The position numbers were made by a program, and so were the translations under genes. Below are positions 37,906 to 46,208 of a stretch of DNA of 64,000 nt, piece by piece (the stretch's first letter is position 1; each line of letters starts with the position of its first letter). A model generated the notes under the pieces. That model saw only the letters and a list, made by a program, of their open reading frames with translations. It had not been told where the DNA came from and did no database searches. This DNA is from Methylosinus sp. LW4 (GTDB lineage: Bacteria; Pseudomonadota; Alphaproteobacteria; Rhizobiales; Beijerinckiaceae): NCBI RefSeq assembly GCF_000379125.1, contig NZ_KB900626.1, forward strand, positions 312,014 through 376,013. Reading direction: 5' to 3'.

Positions 37906-40437
37906 ATGATGCGCAGCAACGCATTCCGTCACGTTTCCGAGCCGGTGCGCGAGTTCACGGCGCGCCGAGCCGCGGAGCTCGCCGGCGCGGCGCTGATAGC
38001 GGCCTCGGTCGCGGCGGCTCTGGCGCTGGTCTCCTGGTCGGCGCGCGACCCCTCCTTCAATCACGCGACCACCGGGCGGGTGCGCAATCTGCTCGGCTCC
38101 GGCGGCGCGGTCGCCGCCGATATATTGATGCAGCTGTTCGGCCTCGCGGCGATCGCGGCGATATTGCCGATCGCCGCGCAGGGCCTGCGGCTCGTCACCC
38201 AGCGCGCGCTGCATCGGCCGCTGCTGCGCTTCGGCTTGTGGATCATCGGCGCGCTCGCGGCGGCGGCGGTCGTCTCGCTCCTGCCCGTCACCGACCGTTG
38301 GCCGCTGCCCACCGGGCTCGGCGGCGTGCTCGGCGACGCCGTGCTGGCGCTGCCGCGCCGCTTCTTCGGCGATTCGGCGGCGGCCATGGCGCTGGTGGCG
38401 CTGGTCGGCGCCGGAACCGCCATTCTCGCCCTCACCGGCGCCGCCGGCTTCGGCTTCGAGGCCGCCGCATCCGCCCATGGCGAGGACGAGCCCGCGGGGC
38501 GCCGAATCGATGAGGAGGAAGAGGATGACGAGCCCGGCGTCGCCATCGTCTCGCTCGGCGCGCTCATTCACGCCGGCCTCACCATAAAGACGCTGGTGAC
38601 GCGTCGTTTCGCCGCGCTGCTGGCGCGCCGTAGTAAGCCGGTCGAGATCGAGGAGCCCTCCGGCCCGCCTTTGCTCTCCGCCCGCCGCGAGCCGGTCTTC
38701 GACGCTTTCTCCTTCGTCCCGCCGCCGGCGCCCGCGCGCGCCGCCGCGGCCGCCGCCGCGCCGCGCGAGGAGGATTACGACGAGCCGCCGCCGGCCTCCG
38801 CCCGCGTGATGGAGCCCGCCGGCCCGCTGAAGCAGGGCAAGCGCGTGATGCGCGAGCGTCAGCCGACCTTGTTCGAGAGCCGCAACGAATCTCTGCGCTA
38901 TGAGCTGCCGCCGCTGCTGCTGCTGAGCGAGCCGAAGAAGCAGGCCGCGGCCGCCAAAATCTCGCAGGATGCGCTGGAGCAGAACGCCCGCCTGCTGGAG
39001 GGCGTGCTCGAGGATTTCGGCGTCAAGGGCGAGATCATCAATGTGCGTCCCGGCCCGGTGGTCACGCTCTATGAGCTGGAGCCCGCGCCCGGCATCAAAT
39101 CCTCGCGCGTCATCGGCCTCGCCGACGATATCGCCCGCTCCATGTCGGCGGTCTCGGCGCGCGTCGCCGTCGTCTCCGGCCGCAACGCCATCGGCATAGA
39201 GCTGCCCAACCATCGCCGCGAGACGGTCTTCCTGCGCGAGCTTCTCGCCTGCGAGGATTTCGAGAAGACCAAGCATCGCCTCGCCATTGCGCTCGGCAAG
39301 ACGATCGGCGGCGAGCCGGTCATCGTCGATCTCGCGCGCATGCCGCATCTTCTCGTCGCCGGCACGACCGGCTCCGGCAAATCGGTCGCCATCAACACGA
39401 TGATTCTGTCGCTGCTCTACCGGATGAAGCCGGAAGAGTGCCGCCTCATCATGGTCGATCCGAAAATGCTCGAGCTTTCGGTCTATGACAACATCCCCCA
39501 TCTGCTGACGCCCGTCGTCACCGACCCCAAAAAAGCGGTGGTGGCCCTCAAATGGGCGGTGCGCGAGATGGAGGACCGCTACAAGAAAATGTCCAAGCTC
39601 GGCGTGCGCAATATCGAAGGCTTCAACCAGCGCGTCGTCGAGGCGCAGGCCAAGGGCGAGGTCATCACCCGCACGGTGCAGACCGGCTTCGATCGCGAGA
39701 CCGGCGAGGCGATTTTCGAGCGCGAGGAGATGGAGCTGCATCCGCTGCCCTTCATCGTCGTCATCGTCGACGAGATGGCGGATCTGATGCTGGTCGCCGG
39801 CAAGGATATCGAAGGCGCGATCCAGCGCCTCGCGCAAATGGCGCGCGCGGCCGGCATTCATCTCATCATGGCGACGCAGCGTCCCTCGGTCGATGTCATC
39901 ACCGGCACGATCAAGGCGAATTTCCCGACGCGCATCTCCTTCCAGGTGACGTCGAAAATCGACAGCCGCACCATTTTGGGGGAGCAGGGCGCCGAGCAGC
40001 TCTTGGGGCAGGGCGACATGCTCTATATGGCTGGCGGCGGCCGCATCTCGCGCGTGCACGGGCCTTTCGTCTCGGATGTCGAGGTGGAGAAGATCGTCGC
40101 GCATTTGAAGACGCAAGGGCAGCCGCAATATCTCGACGCCATCACCACGGAGGACGAGCTCTCCGAGGAGGCCGCGGAGAGCGCCGCGCCGGGCTCCATG
40201 GATGCGGAGGAGGGCGCCGATCTCTACGACCGCGCCGTGGCGATCGTGCTGCGCGACCGCAAATGCTCGACGAGCTACATTCAGCGGCGCTTGTCGATCG
40301 GCTACAACAAGGCCGCCTCGCTGGTCGAGCAGATGGAGCGCGAAGGCGTGGTGGGCCAAGCCAATCACGCCGGCAAGCGCGAGATTCTCGTCGGCGGCGG
40401 GATAGATCGCGGGGCGTTCGACATAGACGCTGCTTGA
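37906..40437 (+). CDS. ftsK: DNA translocase FtsK
   Basis: An 843-residue septal DNA translocase that coordinates chromosome segregation with cell division. Four membrane helices lie in the first 190 residues, then an acidic, Pro/Ala-rich linker. The motor domain (from about residue 350) contains Walker [13 protein letters not shown], Walker [12 protein letters not shown] and [17 protein letters not shown]. The C-terminal gamma domain ([25 protein letters not shown]) recognises orienting sequences. It can also start at the adjacent second ATG. In related genomes lolA usually follows; here a separate minus-strand gene and a repeat intervene. Confidence 0.97.
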   Translation: MMRSNAFRHVSEPVREFTARRAAELAGAALIAASVAAALALVSWSARDPSFNHATTGRVRNLLGSGGAVAADILMQLFGLAAIAAILPIAAQGLRLVTQRALHRPLLRFGLWIIGALAAAAVVSLLPVTDRWPLPTGLGGVLGDAVLALPRRFFGDSAAAMALVALVGAGTAILALTGAAGFGFEAAASAHGEDEPAGRRIDEEEEDDEPGVAIVSLGALIHAGLTIKTLVTRRFAALLARRSKPVEIEEPSGPPLLSARREPVFDAFSFVPPPAPARAAAAAAAPREEDYDEPPPASARVMEPAGPLKQGKRVMRERQPTLFESRNESLRYELPPLLLLSEPKKQAAAAKISQDALEQNARLLEGVLEDFGVKGEIINVRPGPVVTLYELEPAPGIKSSRVIGLADDIARSMSAVSARVAVVSGRNAIGIELPNHRRETVFLRELLACEDFEKTKHRLAIALGKTIGGEPVIVDLARMPHLLVAGTTGSGKSVAINTMILSLLYRMKPEECRLIMVDPKMLELSVYDNIPHLLTPVVTDPKKAVVALKWAVREMEDRYKKMSKLGVRNIEGFNQRVVEAQAKGEVITRTVQTGFDRETGEAIFEREEMELHPLPFIVVIVDEMADLMLVAGKDIEGAIQRLAQMARAAGIHLIMATQRPSVDVITGTIKANFPTRISFQVTSKIDSRTILGEQGAEQLLGQGDMLYMAGGGRISRVHGPFVSDVEVEKIVAHLKTQGQPQYLDAITTEDELSEEAAESAAPGSMDAEEGADLYDRAVAIVLRDRKCSTSYIQRRLSIGYNKAASLVEQMEREGVVGQANHAGKREILVGGGIDRGAFDIDAA

Positions 40438-40460
40438 GGGATTTCGGCGAACGTGGGGGT

Positions 40461-40522
40461 GAAGCTTTCCTCATCTCGAGGAACCCGCGAAGCGGGCGTC
40501 TCGAAGCACGAGGAAGCCTTCA
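40461..40522. repeat. Palindromic intergenic repeat after ftsK
   Basis: A nested inverted repeat: GAGGAA near 40510 pairs with TTCCTC near 40468, ATCTCGAG pairs with a partner around TCTCGAAG, and the core CCCGCGAAGCGGG is a hairpin. This module is typical of dispersed repeats in Hyphomicrobiales intergenic regions. It sits between the convergent ftsK and the 40.6-41.7 kb gene and may terminate both. Confidence 0.75.
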
Positions 40523-40560
40523 CTTGCGCCGTCTGGAACTCCCCTCGCGCTTCGAGACGC

Positions 40561-41709
40561 TCATCGTACGAGCTGTCGGCCCATAGCGATCATTTCTGCG
40601 GGAAGGTTCGTCGCGACGATTCGCACGCTCAGCACGGCGCCTTGCGCGGGCACGATCCGAACCCAGCTCTGCGCGCCGACTTTCAGCGTCTCGACGGCCG
40701 CTCCGGCGGCGACCTCTATGTCGATATAGGTTCCGACGCCTGTCGCTCCCGCGTGCCAGGCGTAGACGCCCTCGCCATAATGCGCCGCCGCTCCCTTCGA
40801 GAGCCGTAGCGCGCCTTCCATCTCGATGCGCGCATAGCTGACGCCCTTCAGCTCCGAAGTGATGGAATGTCGGAAGATTTTCGGCGAAGTCAGCAATTCC
40901 ACTGTTCTGACCGGATTTTTGCCCTGAAGATCGACCGCCGTCTTCGCGAGGCGAACGACTGCCGGATGCGACGCGATTTTCTCCGCCGCCTTGCGGGCGG
41001 CCCGCTTCGCCAGGAGCTTGAGGAGAACTCGGCCGCCGCCGGTCGCGAGCTTGACCAGTCCGTAGCCCGCTATGACATAGCTCAGCGGGTCTTCCGAAAC
41101 GAGGCCGGGCTCGCTGCCGCCATAGCCTCGGATCGCCAGTATTTGGCCCTCTGGGTCGATCAGCAGCTCGAAATAATTCGGCCCCAGATTGTTGTAGCGG
41201 GCGAACGGGCCCCAATCGCCCGCATTCGGATAGTCCTCCTCCACATAGGCGATATCGTGATCCAATATCGCCTGGAGCTCACGCACGCGCTCCTCGCGGT
41301 CGTTCTGCGTGGCGAAATTTCGTCGAACGATGATGTTCTCGACCGGCACGATCCCGTAATGCCCGATCACCGGATAGGCGGCGAATTTGCCGACGATCGG
41401 ATAGTCGTAAGCATAGAAGGGCGATCGATCGACGACCGGCGCGAGCGACATCGTCGTGCTGCGGTTGGCGAAGAGGAGGCTGTAGCGCTTCTCCCACCTC
41501 GTCGCGAAATCCTCGAATTTCGTGCTCGGCGAACGATAGAGGTCCAAAGGCCGCAGTTGCGATGGAAGCAGCTGAAAGCCCTGGACGGAATTTTGAAAAG
41601 GCACGCGGGACCGGCCGCCATGGGCGTTGTCGCCCACGGTCACCCATTCCTGCCGGGCCCATAAGGTCGCGTCGAGCAGGCTGCGACTGGCAATGGCTTC
41701 GTAATCCAT
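40561..41709 (-). CDS. Unknown protein with polymorphic-toxin-like layout
   Basis: 382 residues from ATG 41709, chosen because GGAG lies at a good distance; ATGs at 41736 and 41793 are alternatives. No family is certain. Residues 1-195 form a polar domain rich in aromatic residues (DWGPFARYNNLGPNYFELLIDP). A glycine-rich, amphipathic helix with basic residues lies at about 208-245 (SYVIAGYGLVKLATGGGRVLLKL). The C-terminal segment has AAHYGEGVYAW (309-318) and a beta-rich end VRIVATNLPAEMIAMG. This arrangement of N-domain, hydrophobic helix and small C-terminal domain resembles secreted toxins. The GEGVYAW motif recalls ADP-ribosyltransferase-like toxin ends, but the resemblance is weak. No immunity gene is obvious. 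It sits alone between ftsK and lolA. Confidence 0.55.
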   Translation of the reverse strand: MDYEAIASRSLLDATLWARQEWVTVGDNAHGGRSRVPFQNSVQGFQLLPSQLRPLDLYRSPSTKFEDFATRWEKRYSLLFANRSTTMSLAPVVDRSPFYAYDYPIVGKFAAYPVIGHYGIVPVENIIVRRNFATQNDREERVRELQAILDHDIAYVEEDYPNAGDWGPFARYNNLGPNYFELLIDPEGQILAIRGYGGSEPGLVSEDPLSYVIAGYGLVKLATGGGRVLLKLLAKRAARKAAEKIASHPAVVRLAKTAVDLQGKNPVRTVELLTSPKIFRHSITSELKGVSYARIEMEGALRLSKGAAAHYGEGVYAWHAGATGVGTYIDIEVAAGAAVETLKVGAQSWVRIVPAQGAVLSVRIVATNLPAEMIAMGRQLVR

Positions 41710-41947
41710 GAAATTCTCCGGCGGCAATAGGAGCATTCTCGTTTTGGCGGCATTGTCTCGCGTCGATGCGTCGCCGACTGTGCGCCAGCGCACGCTCGCG
41801 CATGGACGGCGGCCCGTTGCCGAACGTCAGGGCGACGCAATCGTGCTCGGCGAATATGATCCAACATTAGCCATATCGCCGTCCTAGTGAGGATGGCGGA
41901 CGGCTTCCGATCAGCCGCGCCGAAATCGTCCCGGAGCACAAATTCCC

Positions 41948-42835
41948 GTGAAATCGCCTCTCGCCGCCGCGCTGGTCCTCTCCCTTCTCGCCGCCTCCGG
42001 CGCCCAGGCCGTGGAGCCGAAGAAAAAGCCGCAACCGGCGCCGGCCGCCAAGGCTCAGGCGGGCAAGCCTGCGGCGGCCGCCAAGGGCAAGCTGGGCGCG
42101 GCCGACGCCAAGGCGAAGCCGGCGGCCGATACCAAAGCGGCTCAGGCCAAGCCTGGCGACGCCAAAACGATTCCCCCCGCCGCGCCCAAGCCGTCCGCGC
42201 CCGCCGCCGACGCCGCCAAAGCGGCAGTGGGCGCCGCCGCCGTGGGCGGAGCCGCGGCCGCTGTCGCAGTGGCGGCGCAGCCGCAGGCGCCGCTCACTCG
42301 TGACGAGGCGATCAAGCGCGCCGAGGCCTCGCTGAACTCCTCGCCCGTCATGACGGCCGATTTCGTGCAGATCGGCGGCGACGGCCGCAGGGCGGAGGGC
42401 AAGCTCTATGTGCATAAGGTCGGGCGCATGCGCTTCGAATATGCGCAGCCGGCCACGATGGAGGTCGTCTCCGACGGCGTGCAGGTCGCCGTGCGCGACC
42501 GCAAGCTCAACACGCAGGACCTCTATTTCATCAATCAGACGCCGCTGAAATTCCTGCTCAACGAGAAAGTCGATCTGCAAAAGGACGTGAAGCTCGTCGA
42601 TGTCGTGATCGACGACGCCGGCGCCTCCATCTCGATAGAAGACAAGGCGACCTTCGGCGGCACATCGAAGATCAAGCTGATCTTCGATTCCAAGACCTTC
42701 CTGCTCAAGCAATGGCAGGTCTCCGACCCGCAGGGCTATGAGACCTTGGTGTCGCTGTTCAACATCGACCGCAGCAGCGCGCCGGACGCCAATCTGTTCA
42801 AGATCGACAAGGGCTCGCTGCTCGATTTTCATTAG
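41948..42835 (+). CDS. lolA: Outer-membrane lipoprotein carrier LolA
   Basis: A 295-residue periplasmic chaperone. A signal peptide ends near ASGAQA. It is followed by a low-complexity Ala/Lys/Pro linker of about 90 residues. The LolA domain starts near residue 118 (EASLNSSPVMTADFVQI). It has GKLYVHKVGRMRFEYAQP, VRDRKLNTQDLYFINQTPL and FLLKQWQVSDPQG. It ferries lipoproteins from LolCDE to the outer membrane. The linker is unusually long for a LolA protein, which is generally about 200 residues. Confidence 0.92.
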   Translation: MKSPLAAALVLSLLAASGAQAVEPKKKPQPAPAAKAQAGKPAAAAKGKLGAADAKAKPAADTKAAQAKPGDAKTIPPAAPKPSAPAADAAKAAVGAAAVGGAAAAVAVAAQPQAPLTRDEAIKRAEASLNSSPVMTADFVQIGGDGRRAEGKLYVHKVGRMRFEYAQPATMEVVSDGVQVAVRDRKLNTQDLYFINQTPLKFLLNEKVDLQKDVKLVDVVIDDAGASISIEDKATFGGTSKIKLIFDSKTFLLKQWQVSDPQGYETLVSLFNIDRSSAPDANLFKIDKGSLLDFH

Positions 42836-42877
42836 CGTTTCCAGCCGAAGCGGACGCCGGTTCGGCGTTGGAAACGC
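42835..42877. terminator. Bidirectional hairpin between lolA and the alcohol dehydrogenase gene
   Basis: Arms GCGTTTCCAGCCGAA and TTCGGCGTTGGAAACGC pair with a small bulge around GCGGACGCCGG. It starts on the last base of the lolA stop and serves the two convergent genes. Confidence 0.7.
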
Positions 42878-42911
42878 GTCGCAACAAAGAGCGAGCGAGC
42901 CCTCGTGAGGC

Positions 42912-43967
42912 TCACGCCGCTTTCAGCGTCGCCATATCGATGACGAAGCGATATTTCACATCGCTCTTCACCATGCGGGCGTAAGCCGTCTCGATCTCCT
43001 GCATGGCGATCGTTTCTATATCGGCGACAATGCCCTTCTCGGCGCAGAAATCGAGCATCTCCTGCGTCTCCTTGATGCCGCCGATCAGCGAGCCGGCGAT
43101 CTGCCGCCGCTTGAAGATCAGCCCGCCCGCCGAGGGCGAGGGATGCGGCGTCTCCGGCACGCCCACGAGAGTCAGCACGCCGTCGCGTTTCAGCAGAGCC
43201 ACATAGGCGTCGAGATCGTGAGAGACGGCGACCGTGTCGAGGATGAAATCGAGGCTGCCGACGCGCGCCGCCATGGCGTCCGCGTCCCGAGAGACGACGA
43301 CCTCATCGGCGCCGAGCGCGAGAGCGGCCTCCCGCTTGCCCGGCGAGGTGGTGAAGGCGACGACATGCGCGCCCAGCGCATGGGCGAGCTTCACGCCCAT
43401 ATGGCCGAGCCCGCCAATGCCGACGACGCCGACCTTCTTGCCCGGCCCGGCGCCCCAATGCTTGAGCGGCGACCATGTGGTGATGCCGGCGCAGAGCAGC
43501 GGCGCCACGGCGGCGAGCTGCGCCTCCTCGTGACGAATGGCGAGCACGAAATGCTCATCGACGACGATGGCCGTCGAATAGCCGCCGTAAGTGTTCTCGC
43601 CGGAGCCGTCGAGCGCGCCATTGTAAGTGGCGACAAAGCCATGCTCGCAATATTGCTCGAGCCCATCGTCGCAGGAGACGCAGCGGCGGCAGCTGTCGAC
43701 CATGCAGCCGACGGCGGCGATGTCTCCCACTTTGAACCGTGTCGCCTCAGCGCCGACGGCGGTCACGCGGCCGACGATCTCATGGCCCGGCACGCAAGGG
43801 TAACGCGTGCCCGGCCATTCGCTGCGCGCCGTATGCAGATCGGAATGGCAGACGCCGCAAAAGAGAATGTCGATCGCGACATCCCGCGGTCCCGGCGCGC
43901 GGCGCTCGATGGAGAAGGGCGCGAAAGGCGCCGTGGCGGATTGGACCGCATAGGCCTTGGTGGGCAT
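42912..43967 (-). CDS. Zinc-dependent NAD(P) alcohol/aldehyde dehydrogenase, YahK type
   Basis: A 351-residue medium-chain dehydrogenase. Catalytic-zinc motifs are CGVCHSDLH and PGHEIVGRV. The structural-zinc lobe has CMVDSCRRCVSCDDGLEQYC. The cofactor fold is VGIGGLGHMGVKLAHALGA. Length and motif order fit the cinnamyl-alcohol-dehydrogenase/YahK group, which reduces a wide range of aldehydes with NADPH. Substrate in this host is unknown. Confidence 0.92.
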   Translation of the reverse strand: MPTKAYAVQSATAPFAPFSIERRAPGPRDVAIDILFCGVCHSDLHTARSEWPGTRYPCVPGHEIVGRVTAVGAEATRFKVGDIAAVGCMVDSCRRCVSCDDGLEQYCEHGFVATYNGALDGSGENTYGGYSTAIVVDEHFVLAIRHEEAQLAAVAPLLCAGITTWSPLKHWGAGPGKKVGVVGIGGLGHMGVKLAHALGAHVVAFTTSPGKREAALALGADEVVVSRDADAMAARVGSLDFILDTVAVSHDLDAYVALLKRDGVLTLVGVPETPHPSPSAGGLIFKRRQIAGSLIGGIKETQEMLDFCAEKGIVADIETIAMQEIETAYARMVKSDVKYRFVIDMATLKAA

Positions 43968-44279
43968 GGGTGGGCCTCGGGAATTTCAGAAGGGGATGGC
44001 GAGAGCGCGTCGCTTCGACGAAGCGGCATTCATATCATGAAGTTGCCGCCTCGTCACCGGATTCGCAGTGAGGCGCGAACGCGCCATCGCCCAGGTCCGC
44101 TCCAGGACCAGAACTGTCGTTCGCGACGGTCGGGTCGTGGTCCAGCGTAGGCAGGCGCCGTAATTAGTCTTTCACATGGACCTGTCTTTCATGGGCGTTG
44201 CCTCGGTGCGTCGAATGATCAATGATGCGGTGGCGCATAATTTGAGTTTGAGCTTTCTTGGCGAACCAGGGTGACGGCG
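43968..44279. other. Gene-free stretch upstream of the three-gene membrane cassette
   Basis: About 310 bases between the divergently oriented dehydrogenase and cassette. It must hold both promoters. CATAAT at 44236-44241 could be a -10, but no convincing -35 is at the right distance. No RNA gene is visible. Confidence 0.45.
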
Positions 44280-45605
44280 ATGTCACGGTTGGGCGGACCC
44301 AATCTATTTCGGTTTTTCGCGGCGATGGCGATTCTCATCGGCGCGACGAATTTTGCTTACGCTCCTCCGATGCGATTTTCGGCTCCTCGAGTGGAACCGC
44401 GCCCTATGGAGGCCCCGGGACGCAATGAGTCGCACTCCGACAAAGAGACACGCGTTGACGGGGGCGAGGTCGGCGGAAAGACGAGCGCCTATTCGCTGCG
44501 TAGCGGTCTCACGGAGAGCCAGTATCGTGGTCTGCTGGATATTCTCGCGGATGCGCCTCAATGGTCACGCCTCGAAATATCCAAATGGGTTTGGGGCGGA
44601 AAGCCGGTAGAGACGAAAGAATTATTTCGCTTCCTGAACATGTTCGGCAACCTTCTGCCCACTCCCGAACTCGCGATTTTTCTCGATCCGGGCGAGTTCG
44701 GTGCGCTGCGCATCAAGATCATCGACGCCTGGGGCGGACGGCCGCGCTATGCCGAAGTGCCGTCAGACAAAACGCTTTTAGAGGGTTTTCTGGAAAGCTA
44801 TCGTGGGAAAACGCTTCTACTCGTTGGACATGTGGAAGGGACTGCCTTCGTCAAGCAGGGGGCCGACGAAAACTCAAGAGGGTCGTATGAGGTTTCGGAC
44901 CTCGTCGAGAAGGCGCGCGCGCATGATGTTCTTCTCGTTTCCATCGGCTGCAGGACCGGCGATGTCGGCGCGCCGATCGGCTTCGTGGATAATATTCAAA
45001 CAGACCAGGTCGCAAGTTTCCTGAGAACTCTTCCCGAATCGAATGCGACCTTTGGCGATTTGCTGTTCGCCCTACAAACGATAGCGCCGTTGCGGATCGA
45101 TTTGGCGGCCGTCGGCGACATGCTCGAGCTTGTGCTCACTGGGCCAGGCAATCGGGAGCCCGGGGTGCGCGCCGAGATTCCCCTCTCGACTTTCTCGTCC
45201 AGCAGCGCTTCATCAGGTCCGTCGCAGTTTCAAACATTCGAAGAGTTCCAACAAGCGATCGAAAATCGAGCCGCGCAGTACCTCATGCATGATCTGCCGT
45301 GGGGTTGGATCGCGTTCGCCGGCTTCGCCATCCTGACCGTCGGCGGATACTTTGATGAGATCCCGTCGCGCAAATGGTTCTTCGTCACGAAATTGCGCAC
45401 TGAATGGGCCAAGCTCATAAAAACAACGGCTCTAGGATGCGCGTGGGTCGGCATGGCGATCATGTTGGTCTCGGCGGTCTATTTGTTTGCCGTCGATTGG
45501 CTCGGCGGGGCCGTGATCGCCACTGCGCTCATCGCATTATTCTATATCGGAGCTTGGACCAAAAGCAGCCGTATAGCGCGCGTCGACTCCGGCATCAGCG
45601 AGTAG
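44280..45605 (+). CDS. Unknown membrane protein with CHAT/caspase-like His-Cys motif
   Basis: 441 residues from ATG 44280, chosen over GTG 44271 because AGGGTGA precedes it. A signal peptide or anchor (residues 10-27, ending FAYA) leads into a soluble domain. Near its middle, KTLLLVGHVEGTAF (His184) is followed by a helix (YEVSDLVEKARAHD) and VLLVSIGCRTGD (Cys224). This order of strand-His, then strand-Cys with a GCRTG turn recalls the CHAT/caspase-like clan, whose members have His in a SHG-type loop and Cys in LSACxTG. Membrane segments lie near residues 342-358 and 385-435. The fold assignment is weak. The next two genes are packed tightly behind it. Confidence 0.6.
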   Translation: MSRLGGPNLFRFFAAMAILIGATNFAYAPPMRFSAPRVEPRPMEAPGRNESHSDKETRVDGGEVGGKTSAYSLRSGLTESQYRGLLDILADAPQWSRLEISKWVWGGKPVETKELFRFLNMFGNLLPTPELAIFLDPGEFGALRIKIIDAWGGRPRYAEVPSDKTLLEGFLESYRGKTLLLVGHVEGTAFVKQGADENSRGSYEVSDLVEKARAHDVLLVSIGCRTGDVGAPIGFVDNIQTDQVASFLRTLPESNATFGDLLFALQTIAPLRIDLAAVGDMLELVLTGPGNREPGVRAEIPLSTFSSSSASSGPSQFQTFEEFQQAIENRAAQYLMHDLPWGWIAFAGFAILTVGGYFDEIPSRKWFFVTKLRTEWAKLIKTTALGCAWVGMAIMLVSAVYLFAVDWLGGAVIATALIALFYIGAWTKSSRIARVDSGISE

Positions 45606-45611
45606 ATTTCC

Positions 45612-46208
45612 ATGGCTTACGAAAATCTTATTGGGCTTCTCGAACTCTCGGATCCGGATGCGCTAGCCGCGCTACGAAAACGGCATCCCGACGCTGGCGC
45701 TTTGTTGTCCAGCTCCCGAGCCCTCGGAGGAGCGGAGGCGAAGACCATAGTGGATCGCGCTGCGCTGGTCGACATTATTCTCACGACTTCTGAGAATGTG
45801 AATACTAACGCGGAGCGGCTCGCTCGCGAAATTTATGAGAGAATGAAATTGGTTTCGAAAGTGACGTTTTTCGGCGCTTTGGTAGCGACTTTATCCGGGG
45901 GATTGGGCGCGCTGCTGGCGGCGCTCGGCGTCGCCAGCCAATGGATCGGCGTCGTCGCGCCGCTTGCGAGCATGCTCGGAGGCGCCACGAGCCTTCTCGC
46001 CAATCAGCTCGAGCGGTCCCCCAGCGGCGTTCGGATCGCCGCATGGACCGAATATAGCAAGCTCTTGGAGATGATGTCGCAAATCGAATTGATTCGAATA
46101 CAGATAAATCGTGACGATATTCTTCGAGTCCCGGACGAGCGCCTCGCATCCATGGCCGAGCAGATGGATGCGCTCGCCCTGAAAATACATCGGTTGCAAT
46201 GGTTATGA
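45612..46208 (+). CDS. Two-TM membrane protein of the cassette (possible SLATT-like layout)
   Basis: 198 residues with a polar N-terminal domain, two membrane helices (about 86-107 and 112-131, separated by WIG) and a C-terminal amphipathic helical tail (TEYSKLLEMMSQIELIRIQI). I cannot name the family. The plan, two adjacent helices followed by a helical tail, resembles SLATT-type membrane effectors of conflict systems, but the match is by layout only. It starts six bases after the first cassette gene and its stop overlaps the third. Confidence 0.6.
   Translation: MAYENLIGLLELSDPDALAALRKRHPDAGALLSSSRALGGAEAKTIVDRAALVDIILTTSENVNTNAERLAREIYERMKLVSKVTFFGALVATLSGGLGALLAALGVASQWIGVVAPLASMLGGATSLLANQLERSPSGVRIAAWTEYSKLLEMMSQIELIRIQINRDDILRVPDERLASMAEQMDALALKIHRLQWL

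Noticed and set aside
37897..40368. Long minus-strand open frame
   Set aside because: It is the antisense of ftsK; the translation is Arg/Gly/Asp/His-rich with no family motif. Long antisense frames are expected at this GC content.
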